A stretch of DNA of 64,000 nucleotides from Oryzomonas japonica (GCF_008802365.1 NZ_VZQZ01000001.1:620001-684000), one strand, 5' to 3'; positions 23,697 to 33,263 are shown, counted from the stretch's first letter. Program-made: numbers and translations. The notes: generated by a model not told the origin, from the letters alone.

Positions 23697-25037
23697 GTGC
23701 GTCTTTTTTGTTGCCTCATTTCATGCTGCCTGTTTTTTTCTGCATCGCCCCTGTTCGCATCGGATGAGATCCTGGATTACGGCCGTATCGCCACCATCGA
23801 TCTTCTCATGGAACGGGCCATTTCCAGTAACCTCATCGCCGGCGGCGTCGTGGTGATCGGCAACCACAATGGTATCCTCTCCAGTACCGCCCGCGGACGG
23901 CTGAACGCCCGCCCTGATGCGCCGTTGCTCGACGGGCAGACCATCTTCGATCTTGCCTCCCTGACCAAGGTAATCGCAACCGCGCCGGCGGTGATGAAAC
24001 TGCTGGATGAGGGGCGCATCTCCCTGCTGGACCCCCTGACCCTCTGGTTTCCCGAATTCAAGGGCTCTGAACTTGAAAACGTCGCAATCATCCATCTGCT
24101 GACCCATACTTCGGGACTCGCGGATTTCGATATGAGCACGGATGAGGCCATGAAAACAGCCGTCATCAGGGCGGCGGCGGAGAAAAACCGGCCCCGGCCG
24201 GGCAGCAGTTTCCATTATGCCGATATCAATTTCATTCTGCTGGGGGAGCTCGTCCACCGGGTTTCAGGCAGGACATTGGACGCCTTCTGCCGCGAAGAGA
24301 TCTACACGCCGCTTGCCGTCCCCGAGACCATGTTTTTGCCCACACCGAATCTCGCGAACCGGATCGCCCCCACGCTGGGCGGTGACGGTGGCACCGTGCA
24401 GGACCGAAATGCGCGGCGCCTCGGCAGTGTTGCGGGCCATGCCGGCCTGTTCAGCTCCGCCCAGGATCTCGCCCGGTTTGCCCGCCTGATGCTGGCCGGG
24501 GGGGCGCTTGACGGCAAGCGCATCCTGTCCGAACAGGCGGTGAAGCAGATGACCACCCCGTTTTCCTGCCGCAACGGCACGGTGGTGCGCGGCTTGGGCT
24601 GGGACATGAATTCTCCCTTTTCGGCGCCAAAGGGGAAATTGTTTTCAGATGCCTCCTTCGGCCATACCGGTTACAGCGGTTCTTCCATCTGGATCGACCC
24701 GAAACAGGATCTGTTCGTGGTTTTCCTGACAAACCGCCTGGATTACCGGCACATCAGACTGTTCAACAAACTGCGCAGCGATATCTCCACCGTTGCCGCG
24801 GCGGAGTTCCGCACGTCGGGCGATGAGCGGGGACCGACGGTAGCCCCGGCGGAGCTTGCACGAATCTCCTCGGACCTGCACCAGAATGTGGCGGCCCGGA
24901 AGGCTCCGGTCGTTTCACACCGCATCAGACTGGTAGCGGCGGTATCCTCCAAACACACCAAGGCGTATCGTCAGTACGCCAAAAAGGGCGGCAAGAATCA
25001 TCGTCACAAATCCTATGGCCGGACCCGCCGGGCGTGA
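23697..25037 (+). CDS. Secreted serine beta-lactamase-like hydrolase
   Basis: GTG at 23697 with AAAGG six bases upstream starts a signal peptide (MRLFCCLISCCLFFSASPLF, cleaved near FAS-DE). The 446-residue protein has the class C/penicillin-recognising fold with SLTK (Ser88, Lys91), Tyr174 in HYADIN and HTG at 323-325. The family includes esterases, DD-peptidases and EstB-like enzymes, so the substrate is open, though the cell wall is likely. The last about 20 residues are basic (KKGGKNHRHK). The frame is open far upstream but without start signals. Confidence 0.87.
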   Translation: MRLFCCLISCCLFFSASPLFASDEILDYGRIATIDLLMERAISSNLIAGGVVVIGNHNGILSSTARGRLNARPDAPLLDGQTIFDLASLTKVIATAPAVMKLLDEGRISLLDPLTLWFPEFKGSELENVAIIHLLTHTSGLADFDMSTDEAMKTAVIRAAAEKNRPRPGSSFHYADINFILLGELVHRVSGRTLDAFCREEIYTPLAVPETMFLPTPNLANRIAPTLGGDGGTVQDRNARRLGSVAGHAGLFSSAQDLARFARLMLAGGALDGKRILSEQAVKQMTTPFSCRNGTVVRGLGWDMNSPFSAPKGKLFSDASFGHTGYSGSSIWIDPKQDLFVVFLTNRLDYRHIRLFNKLRSDISTVAAAEFRTSGDERGPTVAPAELARISSDLHQNVAARKAPVVSHRIRLVAAVSSKHTKAYRQYAKKGGKNHRHKSYGRTRRA

Positions 25038-25086
25038 ATCACCGAAGGGCCGATTTCCACGCTTCATAGGGAGATCGGTTGATACC

Positions 25087-25130
25087 TGAATAGACAAAGG
25101 GCGGCCAATCGGCCGCCCTTTGTCTATTCA
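25087..25130. terminator. Perfect 44-base palindrome, GGCGGCC hairpin family
   Basis: TGAATAGACAAAGGGCGGCC (25087-25106) pairs at all 20 positions with 25111-25130 around AATC. It lies between converging genes and covers the stop codon of the RIO-like kinase gene, so it can end transcription from both sides. Confidence 0.85.
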
Positions 25131-25966
25131 GCGGTGCGCGAGCTGTTAAGTTCATGCCAGCGCCGCGCCGATTCCACATCCCGCATGACGCCATGCACGT
25201 CGGCTGGGGTGCTGCTCTGCTCAAAGCGTCCGGTCAGGACGGCATCCGGTCTGAGCTCGCCCCTGGCGTAAAGCTTCCAGATCTCCCTGCCGTAGTCGGT
25301 GGCCAGCAGTTCTGGAGCAAATCGGCTGAAGTAGGCGGTCATGTTGGCGACATCCCGTTTGAGCATGTCGGCGGCATTGTTGTTCCCCGCGGCGTCGATG
25401 GCCTGGGGGAGGTCGATGATGACCAACTCGCCGTTACCGACCAGTACGTTGTACTCGGACAGGTCGCCGTGAACGACGCCGGCGCAGAGCATGAGAACGA
25501 TCTGCGCGATCATCGTGCTATGATATTTTCGGGCCTGTTCCGCCGTCAGCCTGACATCGTTCAGCCGCGACGCGGTGTTGCCGTCGTGGTCGGTCACCAG
25601 CTCCATCAGCAGTATTCCCCCGGCGTAGCTGAAAATCTTCGGTACGCGCACCCCGGCGTCGGCAAGGCGTTGCAGGGCGTTCACCTCGGCGTTCTGCCAG
25701 GCACCCTCCTGCTCCTTTCGGCCAAACTTCGTACTTTTTCCCATGGCGCGTGCCTGCCGGCTGTTCCTCACCTTGCGCCCCTCCTGATAGCGGGCCTGGG
25801 AACTGAAGCTCCGGTGCTCGGCATCCTTGTACACCTTGGCGCAGCGCAACTCTCCCATGGACCGGACAATATAGACCTCGGCCTCCTTGCCGCTCATAAG
25901 CTGGGAGACCACCTCATCGACGAGGCCGTTATGGACCAGTAACTCAAACTTCTTCGGCATTCTCAT
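25124..25966 (-). CDS. RIO-type serine protein kinase
   Basis: The 280-residue protein has the RIO kinase features: the Ser-rich nucleotide loop MSGKEAEVY (near 24-32), Lys44 in CAKVY, catalytic HGDLSEYNV (Asp168, Asn173) and the metal-binding IIDLPQAID (Asp185) in place of DFG. RIO kinases act in ribosome maturation in archaea and eukaryotes; bacterial members are little studied. A GEMM-type riboswitch lies about 290 bases upstream on the same strand, and no other gene is seen between them. Confidence 0.9.
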   Translation of the reverse strand: MRMPKKFELLVHNGLVDEVVSQLMSGKEAEVYIVRSMGELRCAKVYKDAEHRSFSSQARYQEGRKVRNSRQARAMGKSTKFGRKEQEGAWQNAEVNALQRLADAGVRVPKIFSYAGGILLMELVTDHDGNTASRLNDVRLTAEQARKYHSTMIAQIVLMLCAGVVHGDLSEYNVLVGNGELVIIDLPQAIDAAGNNNAADMLKRDVANMTAYFSRFAPELLATDYGREIWKLYARGELRPDAVLTGRFEQSSTPADVHGVMRDVESARRWHELNSSRTAE

Positions 25967-26251
25967 GGGGCATTATATCCTATCCTGGACGCACGGAAGC
26001 GTTTTCCGTATTTCCTGTTCGTTTCGGCTGGGGCGGTTCGCATGACGGGGGGGCGGGCTGTTCCCGAGGAGGGAAGAGAGGCGGTCGGATCGAAGGACAC
26101 CTGAGAAGATATTTTCAGGAAGTAGGTCAAGTTGTAATTATAGCCTAAATCCCGCCTAAAGGATAGAGTATTTCCAGGGGCCGCCCGCCATATATGTTTG
26201 GCTTTCCGGTAGTATCGGTCGATGACGACCAGCGACAGCCGGGGCCGGCAA
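25967..26251 (-). other. Stretch between riboswitch and RIO kinase gene
   Basis: These 285 bases hold a TATAAT-like box on the minus strand near 26135 but no convincing short gene. If the riboswitch controls the kinase gene, this would be a long untranslated leader. Confidence 0.4.
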
Positions 26252-26391
26252 TAAAAAAGCCGGGTCGCCGCAGCTATCGTCATACTGATAGTTCGGCGAC
26301 CCGGCTGTCTCAGGGAGACCCTGTGGGCTTTCCGTCCCATCCTCGCGGATGGTTTAGTAGTATCGCTATCTGAATCTGTCCTGTCTGAAGT
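26252..26391 (-). promoter_or_regulatory. GEMM-Ib (cyclic AMP-GMP type) riboswitch with terminator, copy 1
   Basis: Read on the minus strand, the aptamer has CTAAACCATCCGCGAGGATG, GGGACGGAAAGCC, the GGGTCTCCCTGAGAC helix and ACAGCCGGGTCGCCGAA. These are the conserved blocks of the Geobacter GEMM-Ib class that senses 3',3'-cyclic AMP-GMP. CGGCGACCCGGCT (26294-26306) is shared with a terminator stem (partner 26258-26270) that ends in a T-run, so ligand binding should prevent termination. A promoter TTGACA (26421-26426) with 17-base spacing to TAAGGT (26398-26403) fits this start. Confidence 0.9.
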
Positions 26392-26409
26392 GGCATAACC
26401 TTACCCTAT

Positions 26410-26809
26410 GGGCAGACGCCTGTCAAGGCGGGGGGGCTTCGGCCCGCGCGCCAGACCCCTCCGGGCCGCGCACCCCGCGTGACAGGAAGGGCTTGTGATG
26501 ACATCAAAATGCGCCCATTGCAGTGCCCTCCCTTTTGTGCTATTCCCAGAACAGGAAACACCAGGGCATTTCATACGCGCCGGCCTTGGGCGGTCCCTCG
26601 CCGATGCGGGGTACGATACTCCTGCCCGGTTGCGCTTCCGGGGCGGAAGGTTCAGAGGGGCGGGCAGAATGACATACTGGGGGGCGCGAGTGTCAGTTTT
26701 CCCTTGACGTCCACCGAAATATGTAGGAATACCGGGCAGGCTTGGTGAGGGCAACGGCAGAATAAAAATCGATGGATTGTCTTGCGATTACGCATTAGGA
26801 CTGAATACC
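26410..26809. other. Intergenic stretch before the penicillin-binding protein gene
   Basis: About 400 bases contain the minus-strand promoter of the riboswitch at the left end and must contain the plus-strand promoter of the next gene. A 69-codon frame at 26498-26707 with an N-terminal CAHC is present, but its codon use and composition give no support. Confidence 0.45.
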
Positions 26810-28810
26810 TTGAATATCCTCAGATACACTTGTGGTAAATGGCTGCTGTATCCCGTACTCCTGGCACTTTCCCTGGTCCTGACCCCGGTCGCCCCGGCGT
26901 CTGCCCAGGGCAATTTTGCCGACTATCCCCCGCTGCTACCCGACTATACGTCCATCAAGATCTTTGACAACCAGGGGAGGTATGTCGGCCGACTCCTGCC
27001 GGAGAAGCGGTACTGGGCCTCCATCGACCGCATCCCTTCCTTTTTGCAAAAGGCGGTGGTGGCCGTTGAAGACGCCCGCTTTTATGAACATGGGGGGATC
27101 GATATCCGCGGCATCGCCCGGGCCCTGGTGAAGGACGTGGTCAAGGGAAAGATGGTCGAGGGGGGCTCGACCATCACCCAACAGTTGATCAAGAATAAAT
27201 ACCTCTCCGGTGCAAAGACCATCGAGCGCAAGCTCGATGAAGCCCGCATGGCCATTGATTTTGAAAAGAAATATACCAAAAAACAGATTCTGGAGATGTA
27301 TTTCAACGAGATCTATTACGGGAACGGGGCCTGGGGAATTGTCCAGGCTGCCCGCATCTATTTCGACAAAAACCCGGAGGAATTGACCGATGCCGAGTGC
27401 GCCCTCTTGGCCGGTGTGCCGAAGAACCCGGGGCGTTACAATCCGCTGGGGAAAGCGGCCAACGTCACGCGGCGGCGGGACGTTGTTCTCAAACGGATGG
27501 TGGAGTTGAGCATCATCAGCCCCCGGCAGCAACAACGGCTGAGGACCCAGCGGGTCACCTTCATGCGCTCCGGACAGGCCTTACAGTATGTGGCCCATGT
27601 CCGGGCCAAGCTGATCGAACGGTACGGTGCGGAGATCATTGAGCAGGGGGGGCTGGAGGTGACCGCGGCTCTGGATCTGAACCTGCAGAAACAGGCGGAG
27701 TTGGCGCTGGCCGAGGGGGTAAAACGTATTTCTCCCCACATGCAGGGGGCTCTGGTGTGCCTTGATCCCACCACGGGCGATGTGCTGGCCGCTGTGGGGG
27801 GCGTGGGCGTTACCAAGGGGTCCTATAACCGCGCCTTTTCCGCCAAGCGCCAGCCAGGGTCGTCCATCAAGCCGCTGATCTATGCCGCAGCCCTGGAAAA
27901 GGGGATTACCGCCGGCAGCATCTGGAACGACACGCCGGTGGCCTACGACCGGGGCAATAATCAAGTCTGGAAACCGCAGAACTATGGGAGGGAGCGGTAT
28001 GGTGATCTTTCCCTGAGGCGTGCCCTGGCATATTCCAACAATGTCATCACGATAAAGGTGCTTGAGGCCATCGGGGTCCCGTATTTTACCGATTTCGCCG
28101 GAAAGATGGGGCTGCCGTTACGGGCGCAGAACGGTCTCTCCCTGGCCCTGGGAACGGATGAAGTCACTCTGAACGACCTGGTCCAGGCGTACACGCCTCT
28201 GGCTAGCGGGGGGATGCGTTCCGAAGGGCGAACCATTATCAGGATCTATGACCACAGGCGCCGTGCCTGGACGGAAAATCCTCCGATAGTCACTCCGGTC
28301 CTGGCGCCTGCCACCGCTTTTGTCACCACCCAGATGCTGAAGGACGTCATGACTTATGGCACCGCAAAGTCGCTCAGGAGGTTCAGCCAACAACACCCGG
28401 CCGCCGGGAAGACCGGGACCACCGACGACTACCGGGATGCCTGGTTCGTCGGCTATACCCCCCAGGTGATAACCGGCGTCTGGGTCGGTTATGACAAGCC
28501 CCGGCCGGGTGGGAAGGGCTTTACCGGCGGCGCTGTCGCGGCCCCCATCTGGGAGCGGTTCATGCGCCGGGCCGTGGCAGCGAAGCCTGCCGTGGATTTT
28601 CCCAAGCCGGATGCAGTGGTTTCCGTTACCATAGACCCCACCACGGGCTATCTGGCAACGGCGGAGTGCCCGAAGAAGCGCGACGAATTCTATATCGCCG
28701 GGACCGAGCCCACCCAATACTGCCCCAAGCATGGTGGAGGTGAGGCCGTACCTCCACCGGTCACGCCACCGCCACCGCCATCGCCGGCGGCAAAGGATGG
28801 TATGTTATAA
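26810..28810 (+). CDS. Class A penicillin-binding protein (PBP1A-like)
   Basis: About 666 residues from a TTG start with AGGA nine bases upstream. A signal/anchor segment is followed by the glycosyltransferase family 51 domain, with EDARFYEHGG from Glu87 and GGSTITQQLIKN. The transpeptidase domain has SSIK (Ser351-Lys354), SNN and KTGT from 534. It polymerises and cross-links peptidoglycan in the periplasm. The C-terminus is a proline-rich tail. An upstream in-frame TTG at 26777 is possible. The lack of a long inserted OB domain makes it short for PBP1A. Confidence 0.93.
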   Translation: MNILRYTCGKWLLYPVLLALSLVLTPVAPASAQGNFADYPPLLPDYTSIKIFDNQGRYVGRLLPEKRYWASIDRIPSFLQKAVVAVEDARFYEHGGIDIRGIARALVKDVVKGKMVEGGSTITQQLIKNKYLSGAKTIERKLDEARMAIDFEKKYTKKQILEMYFNEIYYGNGAWGIVQAARIYFDKNPEELTDAECALLAGVPKNPGRYNPLGKAANVTRRRDVVLKRMVELSIISPRQQQRLRTQRVTFMRSGQALQYVAHVRAKLIERYGAEIIEQGGLEVTAALDLNLQKQAELALAEGVKRISPHMQGALVCLDPTTGDVLAAVGGVGVTKGSYNRAFSAKRQPGSSIKPLIYAAALEKGITAGSIWNDTPVAYDRGNNQVWKPQNYGRERYGDLSLRRALAYSNNVITIKVLEAIGVPYFTDFAGKMGLPLRAQNGLSLALGTDEVTLNDLVQAYTPLASGGMRSEGRTIIRIYDHRRRAWTENPPIVTPVLAPATAFVTTQMLKDVMTYGTAKSLRRFSQQHPAAGKTGTTDDYRDAWFVGYTPQVITGVWVGYDKPRPGGKGFTGGAVAAPIWERFMRRAVAAKPAVDFPKPDAVVSVTIDPTTGYLATAECPKKRDEFYIAGTEPTQYCPKHGGGEAVPPPVTPPPPPSPAAKDGML

Positions 28811-28942
28811 TTCATCCCACATGCTTTACCCGAGGCGGGTGGGTAACGCGGGGATGCGCGGAGCAACCGGCACGGAGCCTGTGGCCTCGGCGCACCGCAA
28901 GATTCCCGCACATTCATCACCGCGGTAAAAAGGAGAAGGAAT

Positions 28943-29806
28943 ATGACTCAGTATGGTTTTCTCGGTCTCGGTATCATGGGTAACCCCATGGCGGCCAACT
29001 TGGTGCGGGCCGGTTTCCAGGTCGTGGTCTGGAATCGCAACCCGGCCAAATGCGCCCCCCTGGTGGCCCTGGGCGCGCGCCAGGGAGGGAGCCCCCGGGA
29101 GGTGGCCGCTGCCTGCGACATCACCTTTGCCATGCTCGCCGATCCCGCCGCCGCCTCGGAGGTCTGTTTCGGCCCGGAGGGGGTGTTGGAAGGGATCGGC
29201 GGCGGGCGCGGCTACATCGACATGTCCACCGTGGACGATGTGACCGCCCGCACCATCGCCGAGGCGGTGGCCGAACGGGGTGGGCGTTTCCTCGAGGCCC
29301 CGGTTTCCGGCACGAAGAAACCGGCCGAAGACGGGACCCTGATCATCCTGGCCGCGGGCGCCCGGGCGCTGTACGACGAGGCCGCCCCGGCCCTGGACAC
29401 GATGGGGAAAAAACGTATGTACCTGGGGACCGTCGGCCAGGGGGCGCGCATGAAGCTGGTGGTAAACGCGATCATGGGCGGGATGATGGCGGCCCTCTGC
29501 GAGGGGGTGGCCCTTGGCCAGAAGGGGGGGCTCGACGGTGCCGAGATTCTGGAAGCCCTCGATGCCGGTGCGCTCGCCAACCCGCTCTTCAGGGGCAAGG
29601 GGCCGATGTTGTTGCAGGGTGAATACCCCACCAGTTTTCCGCTCAAACACATGCAGAAGGATCTGCGCCTCGCCGTCGCCCTGGGGGATGAGCTGGGGCA
29701 GCCGCTCCACTGCATCGCCGCGGTTAACGAGACCTTCAAACGGGCCCGTATGGCAGGTCACGCCGACGAGGATCTTGCCGCGGTCTTCCAAGTCATCAAG
29801 CAGTAG
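28943..29806 (+). CDS. Glyoxylate/succinic semialdehyde reductase (beta-HAD family)
   Basis: The 287-residue NAD(P)-dependent dehydrogenase has the cofactor loop GLGIMGNPMAANLVRAG (7-23), the substrate block YIDMSTVDD, APVSGTKKPAEDG and catalytic Lys171 in GARMKLVVN. The sequence closely resembles, from memory, the Geobacter enzymes shown to reduce glyoxylate and succinic semialdehyde. It is 25 bases before the aldo/keto reductase and probably in one operon. AAAAGGAGAAGGAAT precedes the ATG. Confidence 0.92.
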   Translation: MTQYGFLGLGIMGNPMAANLVRAGFQVVVWNRNPAKCAPLVALGARQGGSPREVAAACDITFAMLADPAAASEVCFGPEGVLEGIGGGRGYIDMSTVDDVTARTIAEAVAERGGRFLEAPVSGTKKPAEDGTLIILAAGARALYDEAAPALDTMGKKRMYLGTVGQGARMKLVVNAIMGGMMAALCEGVALGQKGGLDGAEILEALDAGALANPLFRGKGPMLLQGEYPTSFPLKHMQKDLRLAVALGDELGQPLHCIAAVNETFKRARMAGHADEDLAAVFQVIKQ

Positions 29807-29831
29807 GGCGATCAGGAACAGGGGGGAGGTC

Positions 29832-30845
29832 ATGAACAGCGATACCATCGAGTACGCCCAACTGGGCGATAGCGGCATTACCGTGAGCAAGGTCTGTCTG
29901 GGCACGTGGGCCATCGGGGGGGGGATGTGGGGCGGCTCCGAGGAGGCTGAGTCGATCCGTACCATCCGGTCGGCTCTCGACAGGGGGGTTACCTTCATCG
30001 ATACCGCGCCGGTGTACGGGTTCGGCCGATCAGAGGAGATCGTCGGCAAGGCCGTCAAGGGATACCGGGAACGGGATCGTGTGGTTATTGCAACCAAGGT
30101 GGGCCTTGAATGGGACGACAAGGGGTGGGTGGCGAGAAACTCGACCCGCCGGAGAATCCTTAAAGAGGTGGATGATTCACTGCGCAGGCTGCAGGCGGAG
30201 TACATTGACCTCTATCAGGTCCACTGGCCCGACCCCCTCACCCCCATGGAGGAGACCGCTCAGGTCATGGCCGACCTCCTGAAAGCGGGAAAAATCCGGG
30301 CGGTGGGGGGCAGCAACTATACGCCGGAGCAGATGGACGCATTCAGGAAGGTGGCGCCGTTGCATACGGTCCAGCCCCCTTATAACCTGTTCGAGCGCCA
30401 GATCGAACAGGACGTGCTGCCGTACGCGAAAAAACGTGGGCTTGCCGTCCTGGCCTATGGTGCCATCTGCCGCGGGCTGCTTTCGGGAAAGATGAATGAG
30501 GGGACGCAGTTCCAAGGGGACGACCTGCGCCTGCACGATCCCAAATTCCGAGCCCCCCGCTTTTCCCACTACCTCAAGGCCGTCTCGGCCTTGGACGCAC
30601 TGGCAGCAAAACGGCATGGCCGTCGGGTTCTGGAACTGGCGCTGCGTTGGGTACTGGATCAGGGGGCGATTGCCCTCTGGGGAGCCCGACATCCCGGTCA
30701 ACTGGACCCGGTCGGCCAGGTCTTCGGGTGGTCCTTGACCCCTCAGGATCTCATGGATATCGATACGGCGATCCACGATATCATACCGGACCCGGTCGGC
30801 CCTGAATTCATGGCCCCGCCTCCACGGAGGCAGGATGTACCTTAA
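29832..30845 (+). CDS. Aldo/keto reductase
   Basis: The 337-residue TIM-barrel NADPH oxidoreductase has the full tetrad Asp57, Tyr62, Lys89 and His131 (FIDTAPVYG, IATKVG, QVHWPDP). The cofactor region near VGGSNYTPEQ and the C-terminal half fit the family. The gene starts 25 bases after the previous stop with GGGGGGAGG just before the ATG. Together with its neighbour it suggests detoxification or turnover of small aldehydes. The substrate is not assigned. Confidence 0.92.
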   Translation: MNSDTIEYAQLGDSGITVSKVCLGTWAIGGGMWGGSEEAESIRTIRSALDRGVTFIDTAPVYGFGRSEEIVGKAVKGYRERDRVVIATKVGLEWDDKGWVARNSTRRRILKEVDDSLRRLQAEYIDLYQVHWPDPLTPMEETAQVMADLLKAGKIRAVGGSNYTPEQMDAFRKVAPLHTVQPPYNLFERQIEQDVLPYAKKRGLAVLAYGAICRGLLSGKMNEGTQFQGDDLRLHDPKFRAPRFSHYLKAVSALDALAAKRHGRRVLELALRWVLDQGAIALWGARHPGQLDPVGQVFGWSLTPQDLMDIDTAIHDIIPDPVGPEFMAPPPRRQDVP

Positions 30846-30908
30846 GACGAAGAACCGCCTCGGTGCATCCACACGTGCCTCCATGATCCCTCTTCATGGG
30901 GGCACGAG

Positions 30909-31403
30909 ATGAAATTCACCCTCCTGACCCATTTCAAGGAGTTCGAGAAACCCTCCAATACCGGCAAATTGGTGCTGGAGGTCCTGGGAGACGCGGCCGA
31001 GCAGGTCCGCTGGGACCGGCTGAACCCGCCCGCCGGACTCGTGGAGGAGATCGAGGCGGGTGGTGTGGCACTGGTCTATCCCGGCGCACCGGACGAGAAT
31101 GACGACGATTTAACCGGTATCGACCACTTCGTCCTTATCGACGGCACCTGGCACGAGGCCCGCAAAATCCACCAGCGTAGCCCCTATCTCCTGAAGCTCC
31201 GCCGGGTCTGTCTCAAACCGACCGGGAAGTCCCTCTACAACCTCAGGAAGAACCAGAAAGAGGCCTGCCTCTGTACCGCAGAGTGCGTGATGGAGATTCT
31301 GCGCAGCACGGGGAGGACCGAGGAGGCGGAGCGCCTGCGGGAACGTTTCCTGGCATTCATCAGGCCCCCCGGCGTCATGCGGGGGGCGGTGCCGGGGCAC
31401 TGA
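30909..31403 (+). CDS. DTW-domain tRNA-uridine aminocarboxypropyltransferase-like protein
   Basis: The 164-residue protein has the TxxxE start block (LLTHFKEFEKPSNTGKL) and the IDGTWHEARK motif at 77-86, the place where family members have the D-T-W signature, plus the cysteine-rich CLCTAEC. Members such as TapT/TrmB-like proteins add the acp group from S-adenosylmethionine to uridine in tRNA. Length is short but complete for the domain. Confidence 0.8.
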   Translation: MKFTLLTHFKEFEKPSNTGKLVLEVLGDAAEQVRWDRLNPPAGLVEEIEAGGVALVYPGAPDENDDDLTGIDHFVLIDGTWHEARKIHQRSPYLLKLRRVCLKPTGKSLYNLRKNQKEACLCTAECVMEILRSTGRTEEAERLRERFLAFIRPPGVMRGAVPGH

Positions 31404-31415
31404 GGCGGAGAAACG

Positions 31416-31820
31416 TCACTTCCGCGGCCGCCCCTCCCCGCCTCTGAAGGCATCGACGCTCCAGATTCCGCCCCCTTGGGTGGCGATGAACAGGAACACA
31501 AAGCAATAGATCACCGCCAGTTCGCCGTTGTTCTGAATCGGCAGCAGCGCCTTTGTCCCGTGCGCCATCCAGTATGCCACGGCCATCTGGCCGCTGGTGA
31601 CGAAGGCCGCCCAGCGGGTGAAGAGCCCAATCATGACCAGAATACCCCCAATCAGCTCGATCGGGCCGGCAACGTAGGTGATGAATGCGGGAACCCCTGG
31701 CGGCATTGGGATCGGGATGCCGAACAGCTTCTGGACGCCGTGCCAGAGAAAGAGAAATCCGACGACGATCCGCATCAGGGCATACCCCTGGGAATTGTAG
31801 GTCGACATGAATGGTTTCAT
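31416..31820 (-). CDS. DoxX family membrane protein
   Basis: From the ATG at 31820 (GGGAGG seven bases upstream) the protein has 134 residues and four membrane helices. Typical DoxX wording is present: ALMRIVVGFLFLWHGVQKLFG, VAGPIELIGGILVMIGLFTR and QNNGELAVIYCFVFLFI. Bacterial DoxX proteins are linked to oxidative stress, but no firm reaction is known for this branch. It follows the VOC gene on the same strand. Confidence 0.88.
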   Translation of the reverse strand: MKPFMSTYNSQGYALMRIVVGFLFLWHGVQKLFGIPIPMPPGVPAFITYVAGPIELIGGILVMIGLFTRWAAFVTSGQMAVAYWMAHGTKALLPIQNNGELAVIYCFVFLFIATQGGGIWSVDAFRGGEGRPRK

Positions 31821-31854
31821 GGTACCACCTCCCGTGGCTTGTGACCGTGTCGGT

Positions 31855-32325
31855 TCATTTCGCGGCAAAGAGGGCCTTGGCACGCGCGCCGATCTCTTCC
31901 GGCGTCACGTCTTCCGTATGCGTGGCAACGGACCATTTGTGCCCGAACGGATCGGCGACCGTGCCCATGCGGTCCCCCCAGAACTGGTCCGCAACCGGCA
32001 TCAGCAGCGTGGCGCCGGCCGCAACCGCACGGTTCACGACGGCGTCCACATCTGTCACATAGAGTACGATGGATGTGGCGGTGCCCCCGATGGTCTGTGG
32101 GCTGAGGGCATTCCACTCGGGACATTCATCGCACAGCATGATCGGCGAATCGCCAATCATGATTTCGGCATGCATTAATTTGCCGTCCGGGGTTGGCAGG
32201 CGCATGCACTCCGTGGCGCCGAATGCTTCTTTATAGAATTCTATGGCCTTGGCGGCATCGGTGATAATCAGATAGGGGGTAGCCGTGTGATAGCCGTCCG
32301 GGATCGGTTTTGTCGTGATGCTCAT
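31855..32325 (-). CDS. VOC family protein (PhnB/glyoxalase-like)
   Basis: The 156-residue protein shows the two beta-alpha-beta modules of the vicinal oxygen chelate fold: TPYLIITDAAKAIEFYKEAFGA at the start and DQFWGDRMGTVADPFGHKW near the end, with Glu and His as possible metal ligands. PhnB-like proteins often lack known activity. It lies 34 bases before the DoxX gene and is probably co-transcribed. AGGGAGGAAAAT precedes the start. Confidence 0.88.
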   Translation of the reverse strand: MSITTKPIPDGYHTATPYLIITDAAKAIEFYKEAFGATECMRLPTPDGKLMHAEIMIGDSPIMLCDECPEWNALSPQTIGGTATSIVLYVTDVDAVVNRAVAAGATLLMPVADQFWGDRMGTVADPFGHKWSVATHTEDVTPEEIGARAKALFAAK

Positions 32326-32641
32326 GATATTTTCCTCCCTTCTGTGGCGTAACTCGAACAGGGGGATTTCTCCACCATGGAGTGTTGGCCGTTTATAAGA
32401 CTATTTTAGTCTCTTGACGGAAAAAGGCAATACGCCGCTTTATGGCGTGTCAACCAGCCGGGGCAAGCAAGAAAAACGGACCACAACCGGCTTTGCCCCT
32501 GGAACATTGCCGATCAACTTGGTATCCTGACGCTCACGACCGCATGATGACGGTTGTAATTTTGGGGTTCATAACCCATACTCCAGACTTCGCATAGCGC
32601 ACAAATCCCTTGACCGGGAAAAAATAAGGATATCCCCCGAC

Positions 32642-33184
32642 ATGGCACTGCCGTCCAAAGTTTATAAAGCGTTCCTCCAGCTCTCGGATGTCGACCATGG
32701 CGTCTATGAAACCTTGCAGGCGACGGTCGCTCAGCATCCCTCTGAAACCGCGGAGCGGCTTGTGGCCCGGTTGCTGGCCTACGCGATCTTCCACGAACCG
32801 GAGTTGACGTTCACCAAGGGGATCAGCGCCACCGACGAACCGGACCTTTGGGTGAAACGGGCCGACGACAGGGTCAGTCTCTGGGTCGAGGTCGGCCTGC
32901 CGGAGCCGGACCGCATCATCAAGGCGAGCCGCCACTCGGAACGGGTCGCCCTGCTGGCCTACGGCAGGCAACTCGACACGTGGAATCAACAGCAGTTGCC
33001 CAAGTTGGAGAAGGTCGCCAACCTCATCGTCATCAGTATCGCTCCTGCAATCATTACCAAGTTGGCATCGCAGTTGGAACGCTCTATCACCTGGTCGGTC
33101 ACCATCACCGAAGGCACGCTCTATCTGACCTGCGGCGAAGAAACGCTGGAAAGCCCTCTCCTGGTAAAGATGGGCAGCCGCTGA
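32642..33184 (+). CDS. YaeQ family protein
   Basis: The 180-residue protein matches YaeQ in length and in the blocks VYKAFLQLSDVDHGVYE, ETAERLVARLLAYA and DEPDLWVKRADDRVSLWVEVGLP. The fold is nuclease-like (PD-(D/E)XK-type) but the role is unsettled. AAGGA lies about eleven bases before the ATG. A long frame on the other strand is a coding shadow. Confidence 0.9.
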   Translation: MALPSKVYKAFLQLSDVDHGVYETLQATVAQHPSETAERLVARLLAYAIFHEPELTFTKGISATDEPDLWVKRADDRVSLWVEVGLPEPDRIIKASRHSERVALLAYGRQLDTWNQQQLPKLEKVANLIVISIAPAIITKLASQLERSITWSVTITEGTLYLTCGEETLESPLLVKMGSR

Positions 33185-33263
33185 GCCCTGCGGGCGGGAC
33201 CAACCGTGTTCCCTCCTCACATGCGGTAGCCACACCCACGATTACAGTCACGAAGGGAACACC

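Noticed and set aside
25963-26340. 125-codon minus-strand frame through the first riboswitch
   Set aside because: It translates the aptamer and terminator and has no protein-like character.
26498-26707. 69-codon frame with CAHC before the penicillin-binding protein gene
   Set aside because: Weak start context, Arg/Gly-rich composition and no recognisable family.
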